Shown here one piece after another: positions 8,788 through 17,000 of a DNA stretch of 20,054 nt. The first letter of the stretch is position 1, and each line of letters opens with the position of its first letter. The notes under the pieces were generated by a model. It was not told the origin of the DNA, made no database searches, and saw only the letters and a list, made by a program, of their open reading frames with translations. Both the position numbers and the translations under genes were made by a program. The stretch is from Euryarchaeota archaeon UBA13 (lineage in GTDB: Archaea > Thermoplasmatota > Poseidoniia > Poseidoniales > Poseidoniaceae). The DNA lies in NCBI GenBank assembly GCA_002495945.1, contig DAHU01000130.1, positions 1 to 20,054 of the forward strand, written 5' to 3'.

Positions 8788-10484
8788 ATAAAATGCGTTC
8801 AATACTGTCATCTTTGGCGATTGTTGTAATTTTCTGCACAACATTCGCTCACGCTGAACCGACTACACATAGCGATGATAATGATTTCAGTCTTCAATGG
8901 GAGCATGATTTTGGCCAAGTATTCGTTTCAACCCAACCGATAACTACAGATGAGGCTATTTTCCTGAGAACTTCGTCATCTAGTTTATCTCAAGGAATAC
9001 CCACTGTATATTCTCTTGACTTTGATGGTAACGAAAATTGGCGGGTTGCTAATACTAACTCAACAATGCAAGACATGTCGCCCCTAGAATATGTAAAAGC
9101 AGGTGAAGGCAATTGTGGAAGTTGGCCAGCGATGGTCTTAGTTGGCTGGTCAGATGGTTTATTCCAAGCGCTTGATGCAACCTCGGGTCACCTCATATGG
9201 CAACATCAAACCGAGGTATTCGCTTGGGGCATAACAGGTAGTATGCTAGTTGAGGATGAATTTGTCACGATACCGACCAGAAATGAAATTGTACAACTCT
9301 GCTTGAACGGTGACTTGCAATTCAATCAAAGCATTGGTAATGGCTGGCGAAATGGAATTACACAAGTCAATGGCGCTTATTGGTCAGGCGACGAAAACGG
9401 TTGGTTATGGTCGGCTACTGAAGACAATATCTCCAGTTATTTTATCGGCGAGGGAAAAATTAGACACCCCCCGATTGAGTTACAAGAAGAGCGCTTATTG
9501 ATACATTTACAAACATCATCAGGCAGTGCAATTTACGATTTTAATACAGTCTCAAAAGAATCTACAATAGTTAGGAATTCAGGTTTTAGTCCGGGCAAAC
9601 CGATCGTTGTTGGAGAATATATCATCACTACAGACTCTCGCTATTTGACCTCAATTTTGTGTACTACAGAGTGTGAAGTAGTTGACTTTGAATCTTCTAT
9701 TTCCAATGGTGAAATATCAGAATTCTTTGGTGATATAATCGCTCCCCAAAACACTGCAGAAGGCGGCTACAAAATATTTCATTTGGGTGATAATGGAACT
9801 CTTCACCTTTCGGGAACTGCAAATTATCATGACGATTGGTACGGTACATCAGGAGTCGCATCATGGACCATGGACGGCGCCAAGCACATGTTGTTGGTGA
9901 ACGACAATGCCAATTTGAAATTATACTCGACTTCTGCTCCAGTAACTGCAGAACAGTCACAGCAACAGCAAGCGGATACTGATTGGCCAACCATACTTGC
10001 AATGCTTTGTGCGCTAATTCTAATTTCCACCACCAGTATCAGTCTGCTTCGAGAAAAATTCCACTCAGCGTTCAAATTTTTCACCTTGTTTTGTACAGTT
10101 TTGTTATACTTCACACTTGGCGATTTAATGCAAGCGTGGTCAGATTTAGTCAATGAGGATGCTCCCGCTTCTGATGCTTGGGACAATGAGTGGCCAGAGG
10201 AATGGATGGGGACGCAAGTAATCATCTTTGAATTCAAGGATCAATCAATTGTCACCGGGGGGCTAATCGGTCATGAGACAGTATTAGAGCTAACCAAAGC
10301 AGCCGCTTTAGAGCAGGAAATTGATGTGGAGATAATTGACAGTAGTTTAGGTAAATATGTCGTTAGTATCAACAATGTTGCGGGCGAGGGCTGGGAATAT
10401 TCTGTCAATGGTCAACCCGGAACAGTATCTGCTGAATATAGCGAAATACAATTTGATAGTATAGTCTTGTGGAAAGTGCTCTAA
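8784..10484 (+). CDS. Membrane-anchored PQQ-like beta-propeller protein with C-terminal transcobalamin-like (DUF4430) domain
   Basis: Numbered from GTG 8784; the ATG at 8793 (M4), 5 nt after a GTGA, is an equally good start. Residues 4-24 form a signal peptide ending FAHA. Residues about 35-385 have PQQ-propeller-like repeats (VYSLDFDGNENW at 75-86, LFQALDATSGHLIW at 126-139, LWSATEDN at 208-215). Two membrane helices follow (about 401-423 and 431-450), joined by a short basic loop (REKFHSAFK). This topology puts both the propeller and the C-terminus outside the cell. Residues about 475-566 match the C-terminal domain of transcobalamin/intrinsic factor (DUF4430, PF14478): GHETVLELTKAA, then a turn with GEGWEYSVNG (534-543), then a final strand FDSIVLWKVL. 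In family members this domain binds the cobalamin ligand. The next gene is an ECF S component, so I infer capture of a corrinoid. The ligand is not proven by sequence. Confidence 0.75.
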   Translation: MNKMRSILSSLAIVVIFCTTFAHAEPTTHSDDNDFSLQWEHDFGQVFVSTQPITTDEAIFLRTSSSSLSQGIPTVYSLDFDGNENWRVANTNSTMQDMSPLEYVKAGEGNCGSWPAMVLVGWSDGLFQALDATSGHLIWQHQTEVFAWGITGSMLVEDEFVTIPTRNEIVQLCLNGDLQFNQSIGNGWRNGITQVNGAYWSGDENGWLWSATEDNISSYFIGEGKIRHPPIELQEERLLIHLQTSSGSAIYDFNTVSKESTIVRNSGFSPGKPIVVGEYIITTDSRYLTSILCTTECEVVDFESSISNGEISEFFGDIIAPQNTAEGGYKIFHLGDNGTLHLSGTANYHDDWYGTSGVASWTMDGAKHMLLVNDNANLKLYSTSAPVTAEQSQQQQADTDWPTILAMLCALILISTTSISLLREKFHSAFKFFTLFCTVLLYFTLGDLMQAWSDLVNEDAPASDAWDNEWPEEWMGTQVIIFEFKDQSIVTGGLIGHETVLELTKAAALEQEIDVEIIDSSLGKYVVSINNVAGEGWEYSVNGQPGTVSAEYSEIQFDSIVLWKVL

Positions 10485-10524
10485 GTTAGGCAATCCTCAA
10501 GACACTCAACCTCTAGGCCTAGTC

Positions 10525-11181
10525 ATGTTCCAGTCATATGGCATCCATGGACCGGTTCTCGGACCGGTGACGGGCTTGGTCATCGACGTGATTTTACTTG
10601 CCCTGGCATTTTGGATGTTAGCATCACCAGATATGAAAAAAGTCTCAAACATTCTCACTTTCGTAACTCTGGTCACAAGTATCTCTCTACTAAGAGTAAT
10701 TATGGTACCGTTACCGAATATCCAGCCAGTTACTGTAGCAGCACTGATTATTGGCGCTCAACTTGGTGCCCGCAGAGGGGTGGCTTTCGCAGTTCTTGTC
10801 ACAATGATTTCTAATTTCATTATTGGCGATGGGATATGGACATTGTATCAAGCGATAGGATGGTCTGTAGTAGCCGTTATCGGCTCTACTGCGAATATCG
10901 TCGTCGATGGTAAATTACAGTTGAATAAGACTTACGTTATTGCGGCATTGAGTGCATTCTTATTCGATTTTATTGTTTCATTAAGCGTTCTTGGGACAGT
11001 TTCGTTTAGCGGATTTATAGTCTACTTGCTGAATGGAATTCCATATGATCTGCTCCATGCCGTTGGCAACCTAACTGTAGCTGCCTGGTTTGGTACTTGG
11101 TTTAATGAATCAATTGCTAAGTTCCAGTCAATGGAAGAAATTGAACAGAAAGTAGTCGATGGATATGTCACGAGAACATGA
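10525..11181 (+). CDS. ECF-type transporter substrate-binding (S) component, probably for cobalamin/corrinoid
   Basis: A 218-residue, very hydrophobic protein with six predicted helices (about 13-33, 41-63, 66-92, 102-125, 135-158, 165-193), the size and layout of S components of energy-coupling factor transporters. The segment LPNIQPVTVAALIIG (63-77) plus SNFIIGDGIWTLYQAIGW (96-113) resembles the CbrT-like/cobalamin group of S components, which often sit beside genes for DUF4430 proteins. It would hold the ligand in the membrane and dock on EcfT-EcfA1A2; none of these is encoded here, so a shared module elsewhere is implied. It follows the propeller/transcobalamin-like gene by 40 nt, and its end overlaps the Pth2 reading frame. 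No clear Shine-Dalgarno site precedes the ATG. The substrate assignment is inference from similarity by eye and from the neighbour. Confidence 0.75.
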   Translation: MFQSYGIHGPVLGPVTGLVIDVILLALAFWMLASPDMKKVSNILTFVTLVTSISLLRVIMVPLPNIQPVTVAALIIGAQLGARRGVAFAVLVTMISNFIIGDGIWTLYQAIGWSVVAVIGSTANIVVDGKLQLNKTYVIAALSAFLFDFIVSLSVLGTVSFSGFIVYLLNGIPYDLLHAVGNLTVAAWFGTWFNESIAKFQSMEEIEQKVVDGYVTRT

Positions 11182-11533
11182 TGGCCCTTCGATGGCGTTA
11201 GTAGTCCGTAAAGATTTGAAATTATCTGCGGGCAAAGTTGCGGTTCAATGTTCTCATGCGGCAGTAAGCTGTGCCCTTGTTGCTAGAAAGCAAGAGCCTA
11301 GATTAATGGAAAGATGGCGAACAAACGGCGGTCGCAAGATTTGCCTAGTAACCGATGATTTAGAATCGCTGAAGCAGATAATGATAGACGCCAAATCGGC
11401 TGGATTAATCACGCATTTGGTCAAGGATGCGGGCCATACTGAAGTTCCATCCGGCACGATAACAGTGTTGGGTATAGGCCCAGCACCGAAAGGTAGTATA
11501 GACGGAATTACCGGTAAATTAAAGCCGTATTAG
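11159..11533 (+). CDS. pth2: Peptidyl-tRNA hydrolase, Pth2 family (copy 1)
   Basis: Pth2 cleaves the ester bond in peptidyl-tRNAs dropped from stalled ribosomes, recycling tRNA. The 124-residue frame has VVRKDLKLSAGKVAVQCSHA (15-34) with the active-site lysine of the GK pair and the paired Q and H. KDAGHTEVPSGTITVLGIGP follows near the end, with the conserved Asp and Thr. Starts at 11159, 11165 and 11192 (ATG) are all in frame. The last gives the usual short archaeal N-terminus and avoids the 23-nt overlap with the S component gene, so it may be the true one. The tail (TGKLKPY) departs from the TGHLKLL common in archaeal Pth2. A second Pth2 gene begins 12 nt downstream; by eye the two share about one third of positions. 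Confidence 0.92.
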   Translation: MDMSREHDGPSMALVVRKDLKLSAGKVAVQCSHAAVSCALVARKQEPRLMERWRTNGGRKICLVTDDLESLKQIMIDAKSAGLITHLVKDAGHTEVPSGTITVLGIGPAPKGSIDGITGKLKPY

Positions 11534-11539
11534 AGAGGG
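11532..11539 (+). promoter_or_regulatory. Shine-Dalgarno GAGAGGGT selecting TTG start of pth2 copy 2
   Basis: The purine run begins inside the stop codon of copy 1 and ends 6 nt before TTG 11546. No ATG or GTG exists in frame between this stop and the conserved VLVVNQDLK core, so this site supports the TTG start and the unusual N-terminal extension of copy 2. Confidence 0.55.
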
Positions 11540-11545
11540 TTTTCT

Positions 11546-11959
11546 TTGGGTCTACGTTCATTTATTCATCGTTTGACCGCCCCAAAAATTAGCACGCAGT
11601 TTATTGCGGAAAAAACGAAGTTGGTATTAGTTGTAAATCAAGACTTGAAAATGGGCAAAGGAAAGATAGCAGCCCAAGTTGGCCATGCATCAGTATCTGC
11701 TACTCTAAAAGCCGGCGAAAGAAACCCATCGGCATTGGATTCATGGCTGAAATCAGGGCAGAAGAAAATCTGTGTAAAAGCAAATTATGATGGTATACAA
11801 GATTTAGTTTCTAAAGCTCAAAATCTAGGCATTCAAGTCGTGAAAATAACCGACGCCGGTAAAACCCAAATTCCAAGTGGTTCGTTAACCGTAGTCGCAT
11901 TTGGACCAGATGATGAGGTTAAATTAGAGGATTTGACCGGCCATTTGAAACTGCTTTGA
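11546..11959 (+). CDS. pth2: Peptidyl-tRNA hydrolase, Pth2 family (copy 2)
   Basis: A second complete Pth2 of 137 residues directly behind the first. It contains LVLVVNQDLKMGKGKIAAQV (27-46), GHASVSATL, GQKKICVKAN, and DAGKTQIPSGSLTVVAFGP with the catalytic Asp and Thr. It ends TGHLKLL, the usual archaeal tail, so this copy looks closer to canonical archaeal Pth2 than copy 1. About 24 extra residues at the N-terminus (MGLRSFIHRLTAPK and onward) are basic and have no counterpart in copy 1; the TTG start is supported by a good Shine-Dalgarno site. Both copies keep every active-site residue I can check, so neither looks like a decaying duplicate. Specialised substrates are possible but not shown. 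Confidence 0.93.
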   Translation: MGLRSFIHRLTAPKISTQFIAEKTKLVLVVNQDLKMGKGKIAAQVGHASVSATLKAGERNPSALDSWLKSGQKKICVKANYDGIQDLVSKAQNLGIQVVKITDAGKTQIPSGSLTVVAFGPDDEVKLEDLTGHLKLL

Positions 11960-11998
11960 ATCCGCCTACTTCATCAATGATGGCCACTTGGTAGGCCC

Positions 11999-13045
11999 AT
12001 GCGAGAGTACAACTTGGATAGAATCGACCTTCGCAGCGATACAGTAACTCAACCAACTCAAGCGATGAAGGATGTCATGATGGCATCTGTTGTCGGCGAT
12101 GATGTGCTACAGGATGACCCAACCGTTCGCCAATTAGAAACAAAAATGGCAGAGATGTGTGGCATGGAGGCGGCATTATTTGTGCCGTCAGGAACGATGT
12201 CCAATGCTATTGCAATTAGGGCGCACACCTCACCAGGCGATGAGATAGTCATGGAAAGAACCAGCCACATTTACCAATACGAAGGGGGCGGCTATGCAGC
12301 TTTATCAGGCGTATCAGTTGCATTAATTGATGGAGAAAAGGGTCAACTGACTCCAGCAGCAGTTGCGAAGGCAATTCGTAAGGCAGAGGGTAGTTTAGGA
12401 CACTACCCAGACGGAACCTTGGTCTGCGTAGAGAATACAGCAAATCGAGGCGGTGGAACCTGTTATTCACAAGAGACGCTTGACGCAATAGCGGCAACAG
12501 CGAAAGCTCACGGATGCGCAATTCACATGGACGGTGCAAGAATTTTCAATGCTGCAGTCAAAACCAAAACATCAGTCAAAAGAATGCTGCGGGATTTTGA
12601 TTCAGTTTCTATTTGCCTATCCAAGGGATTGGGTGCTCCTGTTGGTAGTTTGCTGGTTGGTGGAAAAGACTTCATCGCCAAAGCAAGTCGATGGCGTAAA
12701 TTGTTCGGTGGCGGAATGCGTCAATCAGGATTTTTAGCAGCTTGCGGATTGTATGCTCTAGAACACAACATCGAGAGATTAGCAGATGACCACAGAAGAG
12801 CCCAACACCTCGCACATGAAGTTAGTAAAATGGCTGGATTTAGTATCAATCTCGACGCCGTGGAAACCAATATGGTGTACATCGACAGTGATATGGGTGC
12901 TAAACAACTGATGCATGAGTTGGGTGAGCATGGCATTGACGTCCTCGATGTAGGCCCAACTGCAGTAAGAGCAGTGATTCATCTCCACGTTACCGATGAA
13001 GATATTGAGCAGGTAATCAAGGTATTTGGCCAGTTAGCAAACTAG
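11999..13045 (+). CDS. ltaE: Low-specificity L-threonine aldolase (PLP-dependent)
   Basis: A fold-type I PLP enzyme that splits L-threonine or L-allo-threonine to glycine and acetaldehyde; it may feed glycine to one-carbon and purine metabolism. The 348-residue length is normal. Diagnostic motifs are DLRSDTVTQPT (10-20), GDDVLQDDPTVRQLE (33-47), PSGTMSNAIA (63-72), SHIYQYEGGG (89-98, with the ring-stacking His90), ENTANRGGGT (145-154), HMDGARIFNAA (176-186, PLP-binding Asp178 and Arg181) and the Schiff-base Lys209 in CLSKGLGAPVGS. The ATG is preceded by GGTAGG. It is the last gene of the rightward block starting at mcm and lies 39 nt after pth2. Its stop is only 2 nt from the stop of the convergent thioredoxin-like gene. 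Confidence 0.95.
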   Translation: MREYNLDRIDLRSDTVTQPTQAMKDVMMASVVGDDVLQDDPTVRQLETKMAEMCGMEAALFVPSGTMSNAIAIRAHTSPGDEIVMERTSHIYQYEGGGYAALSGVSVALIDGEKGQLTPAAVAKAIRKAEGSLGHYPDGTLVCVENTANRGGGTCYSQETLDAIAATAKAHGCAIHMDGARIFNAAVKTKTSVKRMLRDFDSVSICLSKGLGAPVGSLLVGGKDFIAKASRWRKLFGGGMRQSGFLAACGLYALEHNIERLADDHRRAQHLAHEVSKMAGFSINLDAVETNMVYIDSDMGAKQLMHELGEHGIDVLDVGPTAVRAVIHLHVTDEDIEQVIKVFGQLAN

Positions 13046-13047
13046 CG

Positions 13048-13968
13048 TTAATCTCTGCGTGATAGCATTGCTGCTGCACCGATTGCAACTATTGCGAAGG
13101 TAGCGGTGAATCCCGGTAGCAGGCCATCATCCTCATCACATCCCTCTGGGAGCATGCATGTCGGTTCTTCAGGCGTTTCGTCCGCTGGAAGATTGATTAT
13201 GTATAGCAAATGAATCTCGAGATCATTACCATCATTCGCACTTGGGATTTGCACCGTCTTTGTACCTGTTAACTCGCTTCCTAAATCGGTAATATTTCTT
13301 ACAATGTCATGGTATACTCCAGCACCGTTACCCCCATCAGAAAATTCTGCCGATTGCTCGACAAACCAAGCATTCACGCTTAATGTCGAGTCAGGATATT
13401 CAGACATATTTATATCCAAATTCCATGAAATAATTCCGCTATCGTCAGGTATGTCACAATCACAGTATTGTTTTGGAGTCCACTGGAAAGTCGTAACTCC
13501 ACTACCCATTCCCAAAGGGGTGGCAATCATTGCGCGATAGTCACTTTCTAACGAGTCCGAGTCAGGTAGGGTTCCATGCTTTTTGATAGTTCCATTAAAT
13601 GCTACCAATGGTGGCACATTTTCTTGATACCGTTCGGTAATGTAGGATGAGGCAAAATCGTCACCTAAAGGATCCTCATAATCCGGAGAACGATGGAATT
13701 CGTATTTTTGGACAAGCCCCTCGGATTCTAACTTATCTAAAACCTGCTCAGCCTGCACACAGTTAGAACACCATGTAGCAGTAAAGTCCTCAGCAATAGC
13801 AGGCAGTTCATCAATTGGAGTAGAATCTGTCGTTAGGTTCTCGATAAGGGCGTGTTGACCTCCAAAGACTGCTCCAGTGTTGGTTGGCTCTGCAGGTTTG
13901 GCATTTGAATGGGGCAGACTCATTGCAAAAACTAGGGCTACTACAATAACCACGAGAACTCGACGCAT
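13048..13968 (-). CDS. Secreted thioredoxin-fold protein with PGF-CTERM-like sorting tail
   Basis: The 306-residue protein starts MRRVLVVIVVALVFAMS, a signal peptide ending near residue 23. A thioredoxin-like domain at roughly 50-150 has the redox motif W-C67-S-N-C70 and a VPP turn (118-120) in the cis-proline position. A second, beta-rich domain of unknown type (about 155-262) carries a CDCD cluster (169-172). An acidic, Pro/Glu/Cys linker (263-282) leads to LLPGFTATFAIVAIGAAAML followed by SRRD. The PGF, hydrophobic helix and closing basic residues fit a PGF-CTERM signal handled by archaeosortase A, so the protein is probably lipid-anchored outside the cell and acts on extracellular disulfides. 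GGTGGGA (13974-13980, minus strand) precedes the ATG. Its partner and substrates are unknown. Confidence 0.8.
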   Translation of the reverse strand: MRRVLVVIVVALVFAMSLPHSNAKPAEPTNTGAVFGGQHALIENLTTDSTPIDELPAIAEDFTATWCSNCVQAEQVLDKLESEGLVQKYEFHRSPDYEDPLGDDFASSYITERYQENVPPLVAFNGTIKKHGTLPDSDSLESDYRAMIATPLGMGSGVTTFQWTPKQYCDCDIPDDSGIISWNLDINMSEYPDSTLSVNAWFVEQSAEFSDGGNGAGVYHDIVRNITDLGSELTGTKTVQIPSANDGNDLEIHLLYIINLPADETPEEPTCMLPEGCDEDDGLLPGFTATFAIVAIGAAAMLSRRD

Positions 13969-14097
13969 AACAATCCCACCAGCGAGATAAATTTGAAACC
14001 ATCTGCGCTATGTTTTTACTCAAGTATTCTCCCGTTCTGCATGATTTCGACAACAGTTTTCAATAACTGTCGCAATTCTGCCAATGTGTACGGGGGA
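13969..14097. promoter_or_regulatory. Divergent intergenic region between thioredoxin-like gene and addB
   Basis: This 129-nt gap serves two divergent genes. For the leftward gene, GGTGGGA (13974-13980) is a Shine-Dalgarno site 5 nt from ATG, and AAATTTATCTC (13984-13994 read on the minus strand) is a weak TATA-like element. Near the middle is an inverted repeat ACAGTT-N6-AACTGT (14053-14070), 28 nt before the addB ATG. For addB, GGGGG at 14092-14096 sits very close to the ATG. If TTG 13993 were the addB start, this region would be coding; the N-terminal residues it would add look unlike the family. Confidence 0.45.
14053..14070. repeat. Operator-like inverted repeat ACAGTT-N6-AACTGT
   Basis: Two perfect 6-nt arms with a 6-nt spacer lie between the divergent thioredoxin-like and addB genes. 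The placement would suit a dimeric repressor site, but a match this short has an appreciable chance of arising at random. Confidence 0.25.
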
Positions 14098-17000
14098 ATG
14101 ATTTTGGTAAATTTAACACATAATATTACCATAGAATCAACCCCTAGTGGCAGATTAATACCTCCGTGGTTGCAACAAGCATTAACTGAAGACGCAGGCA
14201 AAAATTTGTTGATTTTATATCCAAGTGAAGTCGCTCGTCAAACCTCAATTACGCATCTTTCGAGAGATAATTCATCAATCGATTCATCCCGTCATCTCAC
14301 AATAAAAAGATTGATTCGAGCCCTGCTTACCGATTTTCGGCAACCGAATGTGTTCGATGATGATAGCATATTATTGTACAAAGTGCATCAAGAATGTGTT
14401 AAACGGGCAGAAAAAGGTGACTTTCCTCTTCTTCACATAAGTGGTAAGAAATGGGGATTAGGGAAAACCCAGCGATTGGTGCAACTGCACAAAGAAATTG
14501 CTAAACTTTCCAAGATTCCACATTGGGAATCTGACCCTGGAGTCAAGGAGTTTAGAAACGCACTTTTGGCAATCGAGAAATCTGCTGTAGGCACCCATCC
14601 AGATTTGATGAAGCATCACTTGAATCGATTACTAGATGAGGTCAAAGACAATAATTTACCGTTTACTTTACGCGATTTATCAGGCATAATTATCCTAGAC
14701 ACTCCTCCAGAGTTTACTGAAATTGAACGAGAAATTTTCACTAAGGTTTCTCACTTTGTACCAATTCACCAACTATGCAATCCTGGTAAATTCAGGCTTG
14801 GTTATAGTGGGGCTTATCTTCAAGATGTTGCGTGGTGCAACCAAGATGAACTACCTTCTTGGGTGCCATTACATGAGGTCTCGAAAGTCGATTACAATGC
14901 GCCTTGGCGGTCGACCCACACTGGTAGTGATGCAACGCAGTATCACAGAATAGTAGTCGAACGCTCAGAACATATTATTGAAGCCAGCAGTAATTTGCTC
15001 GATAATTTAACCATTGAAAAACAACATCGAATTCTTATTATCGATGCCGGCTTAGAGGCTCGAAGGCATCAATGGAATGAGGTTTTGAGACGTTTAGGAC
15101 TGCACTCGCGTCAAGCTCAGCAAACAATCGATCAAGAACCGTTAATACAGGAATTAATTTATCATTTACAACTTGCAACAGGCCTTGAAGCATGGTCATT
15201 TGAAAGATTAAGACGTCTTGCTAACAGTGCTAATGTAAAGTTGGCATTTGAGTTAGAGCACCCTTCCAATCCAGAAATCAGACCATTTCCGCATGTTGAT
15301 GTTTTGGAGAATATTGCCCGTAGTTTCCATGTTTTAGGCGGGCCAGGGGCTGCTGAAAGATGGTGTAAGACTCTATCAAACGCAAACCGACAATTAGGTG
15401 ACTACGATGATTCTATGGCAGTAAAACAAGAGGAAACCCAGTGGTGGTTGGCCAACATGATGAATCTGTGGCGTATCGTTGCAGACATAGAATATGATTT
15501 GTCAGAATTAAAGGGATGTTTTACTGGTGAAGACTTACCTATTATCAAGCCGCTTGATAATCCAAATCAGTTACTTAACAAATTGATTTTGAGTATTGAT
15601 TGGAAGACCATTACAACCAATGATGCCCGATTCAATGAATGCATCTCTGCCATTGAGGCGCTGAGATATAGGTTAGAGGCCATCGAACAAGCCGAGAAAT
15701 CTTCTGCTGAATCATCTCTAAATTTTCTTGAATTGGTCAAGATGGTTGCTGCTATTGAACAAAATGAACCCCCGAGAATTGATTGTGCAAATATCTCGAT
15801 TTGTACCCCAAGTGAGGCGTTTGGACAGCGGGCTGACATGGTTATATTGGCAGGACTAGACGCTGAATCTTGGTCGATGAAACCGACAAATATTCCCTGG
15901 CTTGACAATTCAACAAAAATAAAACTGGGATTAGCCAATCTAGACATAAAAATCCGCCAAGGGCGCCATCATTTGAGGCACATACTCAACAGTAGTCAGT
16001 CAGTAATAGTCATCGATACTTCGCTTGATGATAGGGCAACTCCCAGCCCACCGTTGGCAGAATGGCTCGACGACACCATTAGTGATGAAACTGTTTTCTC
16101 AACGGTTCCGACATTCATCAATAGTGAATATTATGACAACGAAAATCTGCAAAGAACTTGGGATTTAATCGAAATAGAATCTAAGTCAGCGCTAAAACTG
16201 CGAATATTTAGTACGGAATACGATGGACAACAGCCGTTGAGTACTAAATCAGGCAATCGAGGACGCGATATACGTCAACGCTCCGGTTTAGCATTAGAAG
16301 GTGGACTCGACGCCGAGCTGATGCCTAACAATTTCTCTTCAATAGCGATGGCGTACGAATTGCCAGTGTACAGCCGGCTGAAAAATTCTCAACCGAACTT
16401 CAAGCAAATCGAAAAAGGCGAATCAATGAGGTGGGATGAACGGAATTTGATGATCTCTTTCGCTCCGATAAATTTGCAGCCAGGTGAGCGTTCTGCCAAT
16501 GAAAATACACGAGGTGAAACAATTTGGCCTAATCTCGGAGTTAAGGTAAACGGCAATACTATCAGTCCAGCAATAGACCCAAGGCCTCTACCACTACAAT
16601 ACGGTCTGCCGACTAAGTTACTCGATGTTATGGGCAATTCTCAAACTAATCTTGTACCAACACACTGGTCTCCATATCGTTTACAGGCGTGGCTAAAATG
16701 TCCACGACAAGCTTGGCTAACCAATCAATTGAAACTAACTACCCATGAATCACAAAATCAAGATGTTGATAATCGCACACGCGGATTGCTAATGCACGAT
16801 ATTGAGGCTGAAATTATGTCATCTAATGGAGTACCAGTATTTGCTAAACCGTTAACAGATTCAATACCATTAGCGAGCTCGTCAATAAATGATTTAGATT
16901 CTCTTTGGACAAAGTGTTTGGATTATCTAGCCCACACCAGCCCTTGGTTATCGAGGAAAAATGCAGTCTCTGTTCACCGCTGTCGTGAAACAATAGGAGT

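Noticed and set aside
10513-10522. 10-bp palindrome CTAGGCCTAG just before the S component ATG
   Set aside because: Five-base arms without spacer should occur many times in 20 kb; there is no second copy or flanking symmetry to support a regulatory site.
13993-14097. Upstream TTG extension of the addB frame
   Set aside because: The added 35 residues are Cys/Phe/Asn-rich without family similarity, and the region contains the divergent promoter and ribosome site of the thioredoxin-like gene.
14446-14472. GKKWGLGKT in the AddB-like protein, resembling a Walker A P-loop
   Set aside because: The spacing is five residues before GKT rather than four, and it lies about 115 residues into the protein, not at the expected N-terminal strand-loop-helix. 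It is more likely part of a helix-rich region.
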